Positions 8,602 to 18,739 of a stretch of DNA of 37,690 nt are shown in pieces. Made by a program: the position numbers and the translations under genes. The first letter of the stretch is position 1. The number at the start of each line of letters is the position of its first letter. The notes below the pieces were generated by a model, which saw nothing but the letters and a program-made list of their open reading frames with translations, had not been told where the DNA came from and ran no database searches. This stretch comes from an uncultured beta proteobacterium (GTDB lineage Bacteria > Pseudomonadota > Gammaproteobacteria > Burkholderiales > Burkholderiaceae_C): the NCBI GenBank assembly GCA_903864505.1, contig CAIPGC010000179.1, forward strand, positions 1-37,690, read 5' to 3'.

Positions 8602-8631
8602 GGAAAAAGGCCACCTGGGTGGCCTTTTTCC
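8602..8631 (-). terminator. Intrinsic terminator after ilvC
   Basis: A perfect 14-bp inverted repeat (GGAAAAAGGCCACC, TG, GGTGGCCTTTTTCC) with T5 on the minus-strand 3' arm, located 18 bp beyond the ilvC stop. Because the stem begins with A's and ends with T's, it should work in both directions. It marks the end of the ilvB-ilvN-ilvC unit, so pssA-leuA probably has its own promoter or depends on read-through. Confidence 0.85.
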
Positions 8632-8648
8632 CTGCAGGTCAATAACGT

Positions 8649-10173
<1,525 letters not shown>

Positions 10174-10177
<4 letters not shown>

Positions 10178-11967
10178 AAGTCCTCCGAACCCAACAGCAT
10201 TTCCGTAATACCTTTGCCGGCCTGCACCATGGGAAACACATTTTCAGTGGGGTCAGTGCGGAAGTCCATAAACACGGTTCGGTCTTTGAGCTTGCGCGCT
10301 TCTCGCAGCGCCGGTTCTACGTCCTGCGGACGTTCGATCAACATGCCGACATGGCCATAGGCCTCTGCCAGTTTTACAAAGTTCGGCAAAGCGTCCATGT
10401 AGCTGTGGCTATAACGACCTTCGTACTCCACCTCCTGCCACTGGCGCACCATGCCCAGATAACGGTTGTTGAGCGACACGATCTTGATCGGCGTGTTGTA
10501 TTGAAGGCAAGTAGAGAGTTCCTGGATGCACATTTGCACGGAACCTTCTCCAGTGATGCAAAACACTTCACTTTCCGGTTTGGCCAATTTGATGCCCATG
10601 GCGTATGGAATGCCCACACCCATGGTGCCTAAACCGCCGGAGTTGATCCAACGCCGGGGTTCCTCAAACTTGTAGTACTGAGCCGCCCACATCTGGTGCT
10701 GGCCAACGTCTGATGTAATGTAGGCATCAATATCCTTGGTCATGTTCCAAAGGGTCTCAACGACGTACTGCGGCTTGATGACATCGCCCTTGCCCATGCT
10801 GTACTTCATGCAGTTGCGCTCGCGCCAGCCATCGATGGTTTCCCACCAGGCACCCAGGGCATCTGCATCCGGTTTGAAGGCTCCTTCCTTGATCATGGCG
10901 ATCATTTCCGTCAGTACATCCTTCACATCGCCCACGATGGGAATATCAACCCGAACCCGTTTGGAAATGCTCGAAGGGTCAATGTCAATATGAATAATCT
11001 TGCGCTCATTTTGCGCAAAGTGTTTTGGGTTGCCTATGACGCGGTCGTCAAAACGAGCACCAACGGCCAACAAAACATCGCAGTGCTGCATCGCGTGGTT
11101 AGCTTCCAGCGTGCCATGCATGCCGAGCATGCCCAGGAACTTGCGGTCACTTGCAGGATAGGCACCTAGCCCCATCAGGGTGTTGGTGCACGGGTACCCG
11201 AGCATGTCGACCAGGGCTCTCAGTTCGGCGGATGCGTTGCTCAGCAACACCCCGCCGCCGGTGTATATGAAAGGTCGCTTGGCGGCCAGCAACAGTTGCA
11301 ATGCTTTGCGAATTTGTCCGCCATGCCCCTTGCGCACCGGGTTGTACGAGCGCATCTCCACCGAAGCGGGATAACCCGCGTAGGGAACTTTCTTGAACGA
11401 CACGTCTTTCGGAATGTCCACCACAACCGGGCCAGGTCGGCCGCTGCGCGCGATGTGAAACGCCTTCTTCAGTGTCAGGGCCAGATCCCTAGCATCTTTC
11501 ACCAAAAAATTGTGCTTTACCACTGGACGGGTAATGCCCACAGCGTCGCACTCCTGAAAAGCGTCCATGCCAATCGCGTGGGTGGGAACTTGGCCCGAAA
11601 TGATCACCATCGGGATACTGTCCATGTACGCCGTGGCAATGCCGGTCACGGCATTGGTTACCCCGGGACCGGATGTCACCAGCGCCACGCCTACATCGCC
11701 CGTGGCCCGAGCGTATCCGTCGGCGGCATGTACTGCAGCCTGTTCGTGACGTACCAGCACGTGCTGAATCGTGTCCTGCTTGAAAAAAGCGTCGTAAATA
11801 TGAAGTACGGCCCCGCCTGGATAACCCCAGATGTACTTGACACCCTCAGCCTGGAGGGCTTTGACCAAAATCTCCGCACCCCGCAGTTCTTGTGACGAAG
11901 ATGACGTTGCCTTGGAGGATTTACCCGCCAACGACGCTGATGCGATTTCAGTTTTTGAAATTTCCAT
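10174..11967 (-). CDS. ilvB: Acetolactate synthase large (catalytic) subunit
   Basis: A ThDP-, FAD- and magnesium-dependent enzyme that condenses two pyruvates, or pyruvate and 2-ketobutyrate, at the start of branched-chain amino acid synthesis. I start at the ATG at 11967 (MEISKTEIASAS), giving 597 residues; the track's start at 12189 runs through the divergent promoter region. A Ser/Ala-rich leader of about 28 residues precedes the catalytic core. Conserved blocks are GYPGGAVLHIYDAF, VRHEQAAVHAADGYARATG (with the catalytic Glu), and the ThDP/Mg motif TGEGSVQM...NNRYLGMV. That motif has Glu where many enzymes have GDG, a variant I recall as normal in betaproteobacteria. It is first in the ilvB-ilvN-ilvC operon. 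Confidence 0.96.
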
Positions 11968-12268
11968 GATGAACCTTTGTGAATTTCTCTGACGAAAAAC
12001 CTTGGGTGCTCGTTCGCAAACACTTGTGGTGTCGCGGCAGAACTTAAGGTTCAAGCCATAAGCACATTGAATGCTGTGCCGAGCCAGAACCCGTTTGCCT
12101 TTTGATTTGCAGGCGGAATTATCGCATTGGTCCAACTGCATTCCAGACGCTGCGATGCGAAAACATGGCCCGCGAATGCGATAATTCATGCAGATCGCCT
12201 GAAGTTGGTGCCTATTTTTGACATCTGGCCCCTTTTTTTATCGACCTTTTCCTTACGGCTCCCCACTT
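11968..12268. promoter_or_regulatory. Divergent control region between ilvB and the sigma-factor operon
   Basis: This 301-bp gene-free stretch separates ilvB (minus) from the sigma gene (plus, if the 12269 start is right). It contains the 13-bp inverted repeat described separately, with an outward-facing extended -10 in each arm. If those promoters are used, the ilvB leader is about 140 nt. I looked for a branched-chain amino acid leader peptide and terminator in it and did not find one; the only short frame (MCLWLEP) has no nearby terminator. Confidence 0.5.
12116..12187. repeat. Perfect 13-bp inverted repeat with two outward-facing extended -10 boxes
   Basis: GAATTATCGCATT at 12116-12128 and AATGCGATAATTC at 12175-12187 are exact reverse complements separated by 46 bp. 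Each arm read outward is TGC-GATAAT, an extended -10 (TGn plus GATAAT, five of six to TATAAT). One faces ilvB and the other faces the sigma-factor gene. No good -35 is seen at 17 bp for either. The symmetry could equally be a binding site for a dimeric regulator that overlaps both promoters. Confidence 0.6.
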
Positions 12269-12835
12269 TTGGCCACCGAACTCGAACTGTCCGATTTTCT
12301 CAAGAGCGTGGAAAGGCGCGCCTTCAAGCGCTCGGTGTATCACGTTCGCAACGACGAGGCCGCACTTGACATTGTTCAGGACAGCATGATGAAACTGGCC
12401 GAGCATTACGGCCACAAACCGGTCGAAGAACTTCCGATGCTGTTTCAGCGCATCCTCTCGAATTGCACGCTGGACTGGTTTCGACGCAGGAAAACCCACA
12501 GCGCCCTGTTTTCGAACATGAGTGACTTTGAGTCTGCCGGCGAGGACGGAGATTTCGATCTGCTGGAGACGCTGCATTCGTCCGACGGTCCGGAACTAAG
12601 TGAAAGCGCGGAGACTCAAACCGATCGGGCACAAACCTTGCGTCAGATTGAGTCGGAGATCGAGAAACTGCCGGCTCGTCAACGGGAAGCCTTTTTGATG
12701 CGTTACTGGGAGGACATGGATGTTGCCGAGACGGCAGCGGCGATGGGGTGTTCGCAGGGCAGCGTCAAAACGCACTGTTCGCGGGCTGTGCACGCATTGG
12801 CGCAGGCATTGAAGGCAAAAGGGATAAGACTATGA
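12269..12835 (+). CDS. RNA polymerase sigma factor (ECF-like, sigma-70 family)
   Basis: The protein has a sigma-70 region 2 (about residues 10-75: VRNDEAALDIVQDSMMKLAEHY, LFQRILSNCTLDWFRRR). After an acidic linker it has a region 4 helix-turn-helix (LPARQREAFLMRYWEDMDVAETAAAMGCSQGSVKTH). The absence of regions 1 and 3 makes it ECF-like. I prefer the TTG at 12269 (ATELELSDFLKSVERRAFKR), which matches the start I remember for this family and gives 188 residues. The track's TTG at 12218 would add 17 residues, and neither has a clear Shine-Dalgarno. The stop overlaps the next start (ATGA), tying it to the DUF3619 protein, a possible partner or anti-sigma factor. Confidence 0.85.
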   Translation: MATELELSDFLKSVERRAFKRSVYHVRNDEAALDIVQDSMMKLAEHYGHKPVEELPMLFQRILSNCTLDWFRRRKTHSALFSNMSDFESAGEDGDFDLLETLHSSDGPELSESAETQTDRAQTLRQIESEIEKLPARQREAFLMRYWEDMDVAETAAAMGCSQGSVKTHCSRAVHALAQALKAKGIRL

Positions 12836-13263
12836 ACCACACGCTACCAAACCACGACGAAAGCTATCAGGATCTGCTGGGTTACGGCATTGCCCGGCGA
12901 CTGAACGACAGCGCCGACGATCTGCCACACGACATTTCGCAGCGACTGAAGGCGGCGCGTGCGCAGGCCTTGGGCCGGCGCAAAGTCGTCAAGCCCCAGT
13001 TTGCCGCCGGTGCTGGTTCGAACGGAAGCACGGCGGTGCTGCATATGGACGAGGACGACCGAAGCGTCTGGAATCGTTTTGCATCTTTGTTGCCCTTGCT
13101 TGCACTGATAGCAGGCCTCATCACTATTGGCGTGTTCCAGGAACAGAATCGCGCCCAGGAAGTTGCGGAAGTGGACGCAGAAATCTTGACCGATGATCTC
13201 CCACCGGCAGCGTTCACGGATCCGGGGTTTTTGCGATTTCTGAGCGCAAAGCAACAAGACTGA
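12832..13263 (+). CDS. DUF3619 family single-pass membrane protein
   Basis: The start is the ATG at 12832, overlapping the sigma-factor stop as ATGA; the track's start at 12748 lies inside the sigma gene. The 143-residue product has a soluble N-terminal part (about 1-85, including GYGIARRLNDSADDLPHDISQRLKAAR). One transmembrane segment (FASLLPLLALIAGLITIGVF, about 87-106) is followed by a short acidic tail ending in FLRFLSAKQ. I recognise it as DUF3619, a family usually found beside this sigma factor in betaproteobacteria. Cytoplasmic domain, single membrane span and coupling to a sigma gene are the layout of an anti-sigma factor, but I see no zinc-binding HxxxCxxC motif. The role is therefore inferred from context only. 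Confidence 0.75.
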   Translation: MNHTLPNHDESYQDLLGYGIARRLNDSADDLPHDISQRLKAARAQALGRRKVVKPQFAAGAGSNGSTAVLHMDEDDRSVWNRFASLLPLLALIAGLITIGVFQEQNRAQEVAEVDAEILTDDLPPAAFTDPGFLRFLSAKQQD

Positions 13264-13284
13264 CCCCCATTTCTGTCGATTCGC

Positions 13285-14013
13285 ATGGTTATTGCTGCGT
13301 ACTTAAAATTGTCATCGAGAAAGCAGGCGGCCTGTCGCGTGCTACTGGGGGGGCTTCTTGGCTCGGCGCTCCTGACAACCATTGCAGCGAGCGCTTGGTC
13401 GCAAATTGCTCCTCCGGGCAGCGCTGCCTCAAGAAGCGTCCCCCTGCCAACTTCAACACCGGTGGTCGCCAGTGTCTTGCGCTGGGCTGAACTCACCAAA
13501 GCGCAGCAAGAAGCACTGCAACCCCTCACGAAGTCTTGGAACGACCTGAGCGTGGTTCACCGGCGCAAATGGATCGCCCTGGCCCAGAACTACCCATTGA
13601 TGTCGTCCGAAAGCAAGGAGAAGCTGCACAGCCGCATGGTCGAATGGGCCGCTCTCACTCCCGCTGAGCGGCAGGTGGCGCGCTTGAATTTTGCCGAAAC
13701 CAAGAAGCTGGCGCCCACGGACCGTGCGGCCGATTGGGAGGCTTACCAGGCATTGAGTTCGCAAGAGCGGCAAAAACTCGCCGAACAAGCCACCAGGAAA
13801 ACCCCGGGTGCCGCAATTGCCATTAAACCGAACGCACCCGACAAACTGGCCACTGTGCCGGTGACCCGTCATACCCCCGAAGATGTGCGCAAGGAAGCAA
13901 CCTCAAAGCAGGGAGTGAACCAGAATACCCTGCTACCGAAGGCCTCGCGCCCGGCCTCTGTTGCATCGGAACCCGAACCCGAAGCGGAATCCAATCCGGC
14001 ACCTTCGAATTAG
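13285..14013 (+). CDS. DUF3106 family exported protein
   Basis: The 242-residue product begins with a signal peptide or membrane anchor (VLLGGLLGSALLTTIAASAWS). It has a helical middle (about 65-165) made of repeated L-T/S-x-x-x-Q/E-R motifs: LTKAQQEALQPL, LSVVHRRKWIALAQNY, LTPAERQVARLNF and LSSQERQKLAE. The tail is long, Pro/Ala/Glu-rich and disordered, ending EPEPEAESNPAPSN. This is the DUF3106 pattern, reminiscent of periplasmic helical sensors such as the CpxP/heavy-metal-resistance fold. It is the third gene of the sigma-factor operon, 21 bp after DUF3619. A role in sensing envelope conditions for the sigma factor is plausible but unproven. Confidence 0.75.
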   Translation: MVIAAYLKLSSRKQAACRVLLGGLLGSALLTTIAASAWSQIAPPGSAASRSVPLPTSTPVVASVLRWAELTKAQQEALQPLTKSWNDLSVVHRRKWIALAQNYPLMSSESKEKLHSRMVEWAALTPAERQVARLNFAETKKLAPTDRAADWEAYQALSSQERQKLAEQATRKTPGAAIAIKPNAPDKLATVPVTRHTPEDVRKEATSKQGVNQNTLLPKASRPASVASEPEPEAESNPAPSN

Positions 14014-14023
14014 GCACCACGAA

Positions 14024-14494
14024 TTGAAAACTCCAGGTTTGTGGCCGCGCATGGCCTGCTGGCTGTACGAAGGCATGCTGATGTTCGGTGTGGTGTTCAT
14101 TTCGGACTACCTGTTTGACACCCTTAGCCAGACCCGCAATGCGATGGACTACCGCAATGTCCGTCAGGCATTTCTATTCGTGATCTTTGGCATTTACTTT
14201 GTCTGGTTCTGGTCCAAGGGCCAAACACTCGCCATGAAGACCTGGCACATCCGGCTGGTAGCTGTCAACGGTCAAGCGGTAACTCAAACCCGCGCACTGG
14301 GACGCTATTGCCTGAGTTGGGTCTGGTTTCTCCCCCCATTGGCGGCCATGTCGCTCACAAAGCTCGGCGTGGGTGAAATCGCGCTGATTCTTGCTGGCTG
14401 GGTAGTTGCATGGGCCCTGCTCAGCCGCATCCACCCTCAAAACCAGTTTTGGCACGACGCGCTGGCGGGCACCCGATTGGTAGCGTCACCATGA
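14024..14494 (+). CDS. RDD family membrane protein
   Basis: RDD proteins are small inner-membrane proteins, some implicated in transport, most of unknown function. I place the start at the TTG at 14024 (KTPGLWPRMACWLYEG), 10 bp after DUF3106; the track's start at 13961 overlaps that gene by 53 bp. The ATG at 14051 is another option. The 156-residue product has about three hydrophobic segments (MLMFGVVFISDYLF, AFLFVIFGIYFVWFW, IALILAGWVVAWALL) and the family's WHIRLV and FWHDALAGTRLV blocks. The stop overlaps the dgkA start by four bases, so it belongs to the same transcript. Confidence 0.82.
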   Translation: MKTPGLWPRMACWLYEGMLMFGVVFISDYLFDTLSQTRNAMDYRNVRQAFLFVIFGIYFVWFWSKGQTLAMKTWHIRLVAVNGQAVTQTRALGRYCLSWVWFLPPLAAMSLTKLGVGEIALILAGWVVAWALLSRIHPQNQFWHDALAGTRLVASP

Positions 14495-14892
14495 ATGCTG
14501 GCAGCAGCGTCGACGTGTCAGCCAACCCACAGAAGCAGCGCCGGGGCCTGAGCCGCATGTGGCATGCCACTGGCTACTCGATCGCGGGGTTGCGGGCTGG
14601 CTGGGGCGAAACGGCATTTCGCCAGGAGGCGCTTGCCGCCATGGTCATGCTGCCTGCAACGCTGTGGCTGGGACGCAACTGGCTGGAAACCGCGATACTG
14701 GCATTCAGTGTGGTCTTCGTGATGGTGGTTGAACTGCTCAATACTGCCGTGGAGACTGCCATCGACCGCATTGGGCCGGAATGGCACGATCTCTCCAAGC
14801 GCGCCAAGGACATGGGTAGCGCGGCGGTTTTACTGAGTTTGCTGCTTTGCCTAGGCATCTGGAGTGCCGCCATTTACCATCGTTTTGTATGA
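14491..14892 (+). CDS. dgkA: Diacylglycerol kinase (prokaryotic DgkA type)
   Basis: DgkA phosphorylates diacylglycerol to phosphatidic acid, recycling lipid left over from envelope glycan modification; it is a small trimeric inner-membrane enzyme. The start at 14491 overlaps the RDD gene stop (ATGA). The 133-residue product shows the amphipathic AGLRAGWGETAFRQEA segment and the catalytic VVELLNTAVETAIDRIG block with its conserved Glu and Asn. After WHDLSKRAKDMGSAAV comes a final membrane span. There are three transmembrane segments in all. Its stop overlaps the next gene's start by four bases. Confidence 0.94.
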   Translation: MNAGSSVDVSANPQKQRRGLSRMWHATGYSIAGLRAGWGETAFRQEALAAMVMLPATLWLGRNWLETAILAFSVVFVMVVELLNTAVETAIDRIGPEWHDLSKRAKDMGSAAVLLSLLLCLGIWSAAIYHRFV

Positions 14893-15476
14893 ATCATCCG
14901 ACCTTCTCCTTATGTGTCTACTGCGGCTCTCGCCCTGGCGTGAATCCTGCCTACGCCCAGGCTGCTTCCGAGGTAGGACAGTGGATTGCCAACCAGGGCG
15001 GGCAACTGGTCTACGGGGGCGGCCATGGCGGTTTGATGGGTATCGTGGCCGATGCCACCCTGCAGGCGGGCGGGCGCGTCGTCGGCATCATTCCGAAATC
15101 ACTGGTTGAGCGCGAGTGGGCCCACCGCGGCTGTACCGAACTGCACATTGTCGACACCATGCACGAGCGCAAACGCATGATGGCCGAGCGCGCTGATGCC
15201 TTTCTGGCCCTGCCGGGCGGCATCGGAACGCTGGAAGAACTGTTTGAAGTCTGGACCTGGCGGCAGTTGGGCTACCACGACAAGCCGATCGGTCTCTTGA
15301 ATACTGGTGGGTACTACCAGGGCCTGCTCGATTTCATGCGATTTTCGATGCAACAGGGTTTCTTAAACGACTTCCAGTGGAGTCTGGTGCACGCAGCAGA
15401 CACCCCTGCAGCACTGCTACCCAACCTGGTGCAGGCAGCACCGTCATCGCCTGCCGCCCCACTGGACCTGATTTAA
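14889..15476 (+). CDS. LOG family protein (TIGR00730-type, 5'-monophosphate phosphoribohydrolase-like)
   Basis: Proteins of this family cleave nucleoside 5'-monophosphates such as AMP, or cytokinin riboside monophosphates, to the base and ribose 5-phosphate. Older annotations call them lysine decarboxylases. I start at 14889, overlapping the dgkA stop as ATGA, giving 195 residues. The Rossmann-like fold shows YCGSRPG at the N-terminus, the GGGHGGLMG phosphate-binding motif and the diagnostic PGGIGTLEE catalytic motif. It is the last gene of the plus-strand run that begins with the sigma factor. Substrate in this organism is unknown. Confidence 0.9.
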   Translation: MNHPTFSLCVYCGSRPGVNPAYAQAASEVGQWIANQGGQLVYGGGHGGLMGIVADATLQAGGRVVGIIPKSLVEREWAHRGCTELHIVDTMHERKRMMAERADAFLALPGGIGTLEELFEVWTWRQLGYHDKPIGLLNTGGYYQGLLDFMRFSMQQGFLNDFQWSLVHAADTPAALLPNLVQAAPSSPAAPLDLI

Positions 15477-15500
15477 CCGTTCGGCTGCGCCAATGCCGAT

Positions 15501-15848
<348 letters not shown>

Positions 15849-15852
15849 CTAA

Positions 15853-17529
15853 TCAGGCTCGAAAATAGTTGGTGATCGGATAGCGCCAATCCTTGCCAAA
15901 ACTGCGGTGCGTCACTCGAATGCCCACCGGCGCCTGGCGACGTTTGTACTCATTGATCTTGATGAGCCGGGTTACTTTTTCGACGTCCGCGCGCGCGAAC
16001 CCGGCCGCCACGATAGTCTCAATGCTCTGATCGTTCTCCATGTAACGGTCAACAATGGCATCCAGCACCTCATACGGCGGCAGACTGTCCTGATCGGTCT
16101 GGTCCGGGCGCAACTCCGCGCTGGGAGGGCGGGTAATGATGCGTTCGGGAATCGGTTGCGAGCCGGTACCGTAAGGGTCATGCGCGTTGCGCCAGAGGGC
16201 CATCTTGAACACCAGCGTCTTGGCCAGGTCCTTGATGACGGCGAAGCCTCCGGCCATGTCCCCGTACAACGTGCAGTACCCGGTCGCCATTTCTGATTTG
16301 TTGCCGGTGGTCAGCACAATGCTGCCAAGTTTGTTGGAAAGCGCCATGAGCAAGGTGCCGCGAATACGGGCCTGAATGTTCTCTTCGGTGGCATCTTCGG
16401 CCAAACCTTCGAAATCGTGGGCCAGCGAAACCTTGAATGCCTCAAACTGCGGAACAATCGAAATTTCTTCGTACCGCACACCCAGACGCCGGGCCATCTC
16501 GCGCGCATCGAGCCAGCTGATGTCGGCCGTGTAGGGCGAAGGCATCATCACGGCACGCACTTTGTCGGCACCCAGTGCGTCCACCGCTATTGCCAGCACC
16601 AGTGCCGAGTCAATCCCGCCCGACAGTCCCAGTAGCGCGCCTGGAAAGCCGTTTTTTTCCACATAGTCACGCACGCCCAACACCAACGCATCCCACAGGT
16701 CGCGCTCAGGCGTTCGCTCCGGCTCCACCGTTGCTACGAACTTAATAGCGGCCTGCGCATATTCCACGGCCACTTCAAACATATTCTCTGTAAAACTAGG
16801 GGCCCGGCCGGCAACCCCTCCATCGGCATTGAGCGCAAACGAGTGCCCCTCAAACACGACCTCATCCTGCCCACCCACCAGATGTGCATACACCAGTGGA
16901 AGGCCGGTAGCGAGCACGCGCTCTCGCATTGTCTGTTCCCGCTCGTAGCCCTTGCCCAGATGGAAGGGCGAGGCGTTGATCACCGCCAGCATCTGCGCGC
17001 CTGCCTCCCGGGCCCGCAATGCAGGTTCCTCAAACCATGCATCCTCACAAATCAGCAAACCGACTCGAATGCGCTGGCCCTGAGTACCAGCCTCAAACAC
17101 ACAGACACCATGGCCGGGAGTGAAATAGCGGCGCTCGTCGAACACCTGGTAGTTCGGCAGCTCGCGCTTGGCATAGGTGGCAATCACCCGCCCTTCGCAC
17201 AGCACGCTGGCCGCGTTGAAGCGATTCTGGACTGCCACCGAGCGTGTGCGGCTGTCGCCACCGGTCGGGTGCCCCACCACCACCGTCATGTCCTTTAACC
17301 CGGCCAGCGCGTGGGCAACCGTTTTCACGGCATCATCGCAGGCATGGATAAACGCCGGGCGCAAGTACAGGTCTTCAGCGGCATAGCCGCAAATCGACAA
17401 CTCGGGGGTAAGCAACAAGCGTGCGCCCTGCGCATAGGCCTGCTGCGCGGCGAGGATGATCTTTTGGGCATTGCCGTTAAGGTCGCCCACAATGAAATTG
17501 AGTTGCGCGACAAACAGGGTAAGAGACAT
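15853..17529 (-). CDS. nadE: Glutamine-dependent NAD+ synthetase
   Basis: NadE amidates nicotinic acid adenine dinucleotide to NAD+ with ATP, taking ammonia from glutamine through an internal tunnel. The 558-residue protein has an N-terminal nitrilase-type glutaminase domain with the catalytic triad Glu43 (TPELSICGY), Lys121 (KRELPNY) and Cys161 (LLICEDAW). The C-terminal synthetase domain has the P-loop LSGGIDSALVL and the TGNKSEMATGY block. The start is the usual MSLTLFVAQLNFIVGD. Its ATG overlaps the divergent GNAT start by two bases, so its promoter must lie inside the GNAT coding region. glnB follows in the same unit. Confidence 0.95.
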   Translation of the reverse strand: MSLTLFVAQLNFIVGDLNGNAQKIILAAQQAYAQGARLLLTPELSICGYAAEDLYLRPAFIHACDDAVKTVAHALAGLKDMTVVVGHPTGGDSRTRSVAVQNRFNAASVLCEGRVIATYAKRELPNYQVFDERRYFTPGHGVCVFEAGTQGQRIRVGLLICEDAWFEEPALRAREAGAQMLAVINASPFHLGKGYEREQTMRERVLATGLPLVYAHLVGGQDEVVFEGHSFALNADGGVAGRAPSFTENMFEVAVEYAQAAIKFVATVEPERTPERDLWDALVLGVRDYVEKNGFPGALLGLSGGIDSALVLAIAVDALGADKVRAVMMPSPYTADISWLDAREMARRLGVRYEEISIVPQFEAFKVSLAHDFEGLAEDATEENIQARIRGTLLMALSNKLGSIVLTTGNKSEMATGYCTLYGDMAGGFAVIKDLAKTLVFKMALWRNAHDPYGTGSQPIPERIITRPPSAELRPDQTDQDSLPPYEVLDAIVDRYMENDQSIETIVAAGFARADVEKVTRLIKINEYKRRQAPVGIRVTHRSFGKDWRYPITNYFRA

Positions 17530-18739
17530 GGCTGAGGATTATGTCATTCGGGTGCTGGATTCGCCGTTGGCCCTTGACCCACGCGCATGGGACGCGTTGC
17601 TGGCCACCCAGTCCAACCCCAGTCCATTCATGCGCCACGCCTATCTGACTGCGTTACACGAGAGCGGCAGTGCAACCCCGGCTACCGGTTGGACACCCCG
17701 CTTCATCACACTCTGGCTGTCTGGCGAACTGGTCGCAGCATGTGCCCTGTATGAAAAGAGCCATTCGTATGGGGAATACGTGTTTGACTGGGCCTGGGCG
17801 AATGCCTACGCACAGCACCGCCTGCCGTACTACCCCAAAGCGGTCGTGGCCGTGCCCTTCACCCCAGTGCCTGGCGCGCGACTGATGGCCCGCAGCGAAG
17901 AGGCACGCGCAGCACTGGTGCACGCGCTGGTGCGATGGTGCGAAAAAGCAGGCATGTCGTCCCTGCATCTGCTTTTTCTTGACCCGCCCGATGCCGCCGC
18001 CTGCGCACGGGCCGGTTTGATGCTGCGCCACACGGTGCAATTTCACTGGAACAACGCGCTTCCCGTTTTTTCGGACTTCGAGGCCTTCCTCGCATCCCTG
18101 TCGCATGAAAAGCGCAAGAAGATCCGTCAGGAGCGGCGCAAGGTGCGCGAGGCTGGTGTCGAATTCCGCTGGGCGCTGGGCCGGGATATTTCAGTGCAGG
18201 ACTGGGATTTCTTCTACCGCTGCTACGAACGCACCTACCTCGAGCACGGTAATGCGCCCTACCTGGACCGAGACTTCTTTGAACGCATGGCCCAGACCAT
18301 GCCCGAGCACTGGCTGCTGTTTACTGCGCTGCGTGCGGGTCGACCGATTGCTACCAGTTTGATAGCTGTTCACGCACAGTCCACGGGAGTCAGCGGCCAA
18401 ATCTACCCAAAAAGCCAGATCAAGGTTGCCTACGGACGCTATTGGGGCGCACTGGAGCGGGTGGACTGCCTGCACTTTGAGGCCTGCTATTACCAACCGC
18501 TGCAATGGTGCATAGAGCACGGCTACCAGCGATTTGAAGGCGGAGCCCAGGGTGAGCACAAGATGGCCCGCGCGCTGCTGCCGGTAAAGACCACCAGTGC
18601 CCACTGGTTGGCGCACCCAGCGTTTGCAGACGCGGTAGCACGATTCCTGGAAAGGGAGGGCCAGGGTATAGAGGGCTACTTGGACAATCTGGCCCAGCGC
18701 AGCCCATTGCGAAGTCCCGATCTGCCTGGCCGAACCTGA
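17528..18739 (+). CDS. GNAT/FemAB-like acyltransferase (COG3146-type, formerly DUF482)
   Basis: The 403-residue product starts at the ATG at 17528 (MAEDYVIRVLDSP), with AGGG about nine bases upstream; the track's start at 17456 lies within nadE. It has the marks of the family once named 'peptidoglycan biosynthesis/recognition': PFMRHAYLTALHESG, YVFDWAWANAYAQH, YYPKAVVAVPFTPVPGARL, KRKKIRQERRKVREAG, and YGRYWGALERVDCLHFEACYY with FEGGAQGEHKMARALLP. The fold is a double GNAT, but no substrate is established. Residues ~275-293 (IAVHAQSTGVSGQIYPKSQ) coincide with an interspersed repeat and look like an insertion before YGRYWG. Its stop abuts that of the convergent chemoreceptor (TGATCA). Confidence 0.83.
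   Translation: MAEDYVIRVLDSPLALDPRAWDALLATQSNPSPFMRHAYLTALHESGSATPATGWTPRFITLWLSGELVAACALYEKSHSYGEYVFDWAWANAYAQHRLPYYPKAVVAVPFTPVPGARLMARSEEARAALVHALVRWCEKAGMSSLHLLFLDPPDAAACARAGLMLRHTVQFHWNNALPVFSDFEAFLASLSHEKRKKIRQERRKVREAGVEFRWALGRDISVQDWDFFYRCYERTYLEHGNAPYLDRDFFERMAQTMPEHWLLFTALRAGRPIATSLIAVHAQSTGVSGQIYPKSQIKVAYGRYWGALERVDCLHFEACYYQPLQWCIEHGYQRFEGGAQGEHKMARALLPVKTTSAHWLAHPAFADAVARFLEREGQGIEGYLDNLAQRSPLRSPDLPGRT
18348..18405 (+). repeat. Interspersed ~58-bp repeat, copy B (inside the GNAT gene)
   Basis: This 58-base stretch aligns without gaps, 36 of 58 by hand, with the reverse complement of 32479-32536 in moeA. Shared blocks include TGCTA, ATAGCTGT, CACGC, CACGGG and AGCG. It is read in frame in the GNAT gene as part of ATSLIAVHAQSTGVSGQIY, just before the conserved YGRYWGAL. 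Two unrelated genes sharing this DNA at this level points to a mobile or spreading repeat rather than to protein homology, since the repeat is in opposite orientation in the two genes. Confidence 0.65.

Noticed and set aside
12030-12090. Possible ilvB leader peptide (frame MCLWLEP)
   Set aside because: It has only two Leu codons and no Val or Ile, and I find no terminator or competing hairpin between it and ilvB, so attenuation is not supported here.
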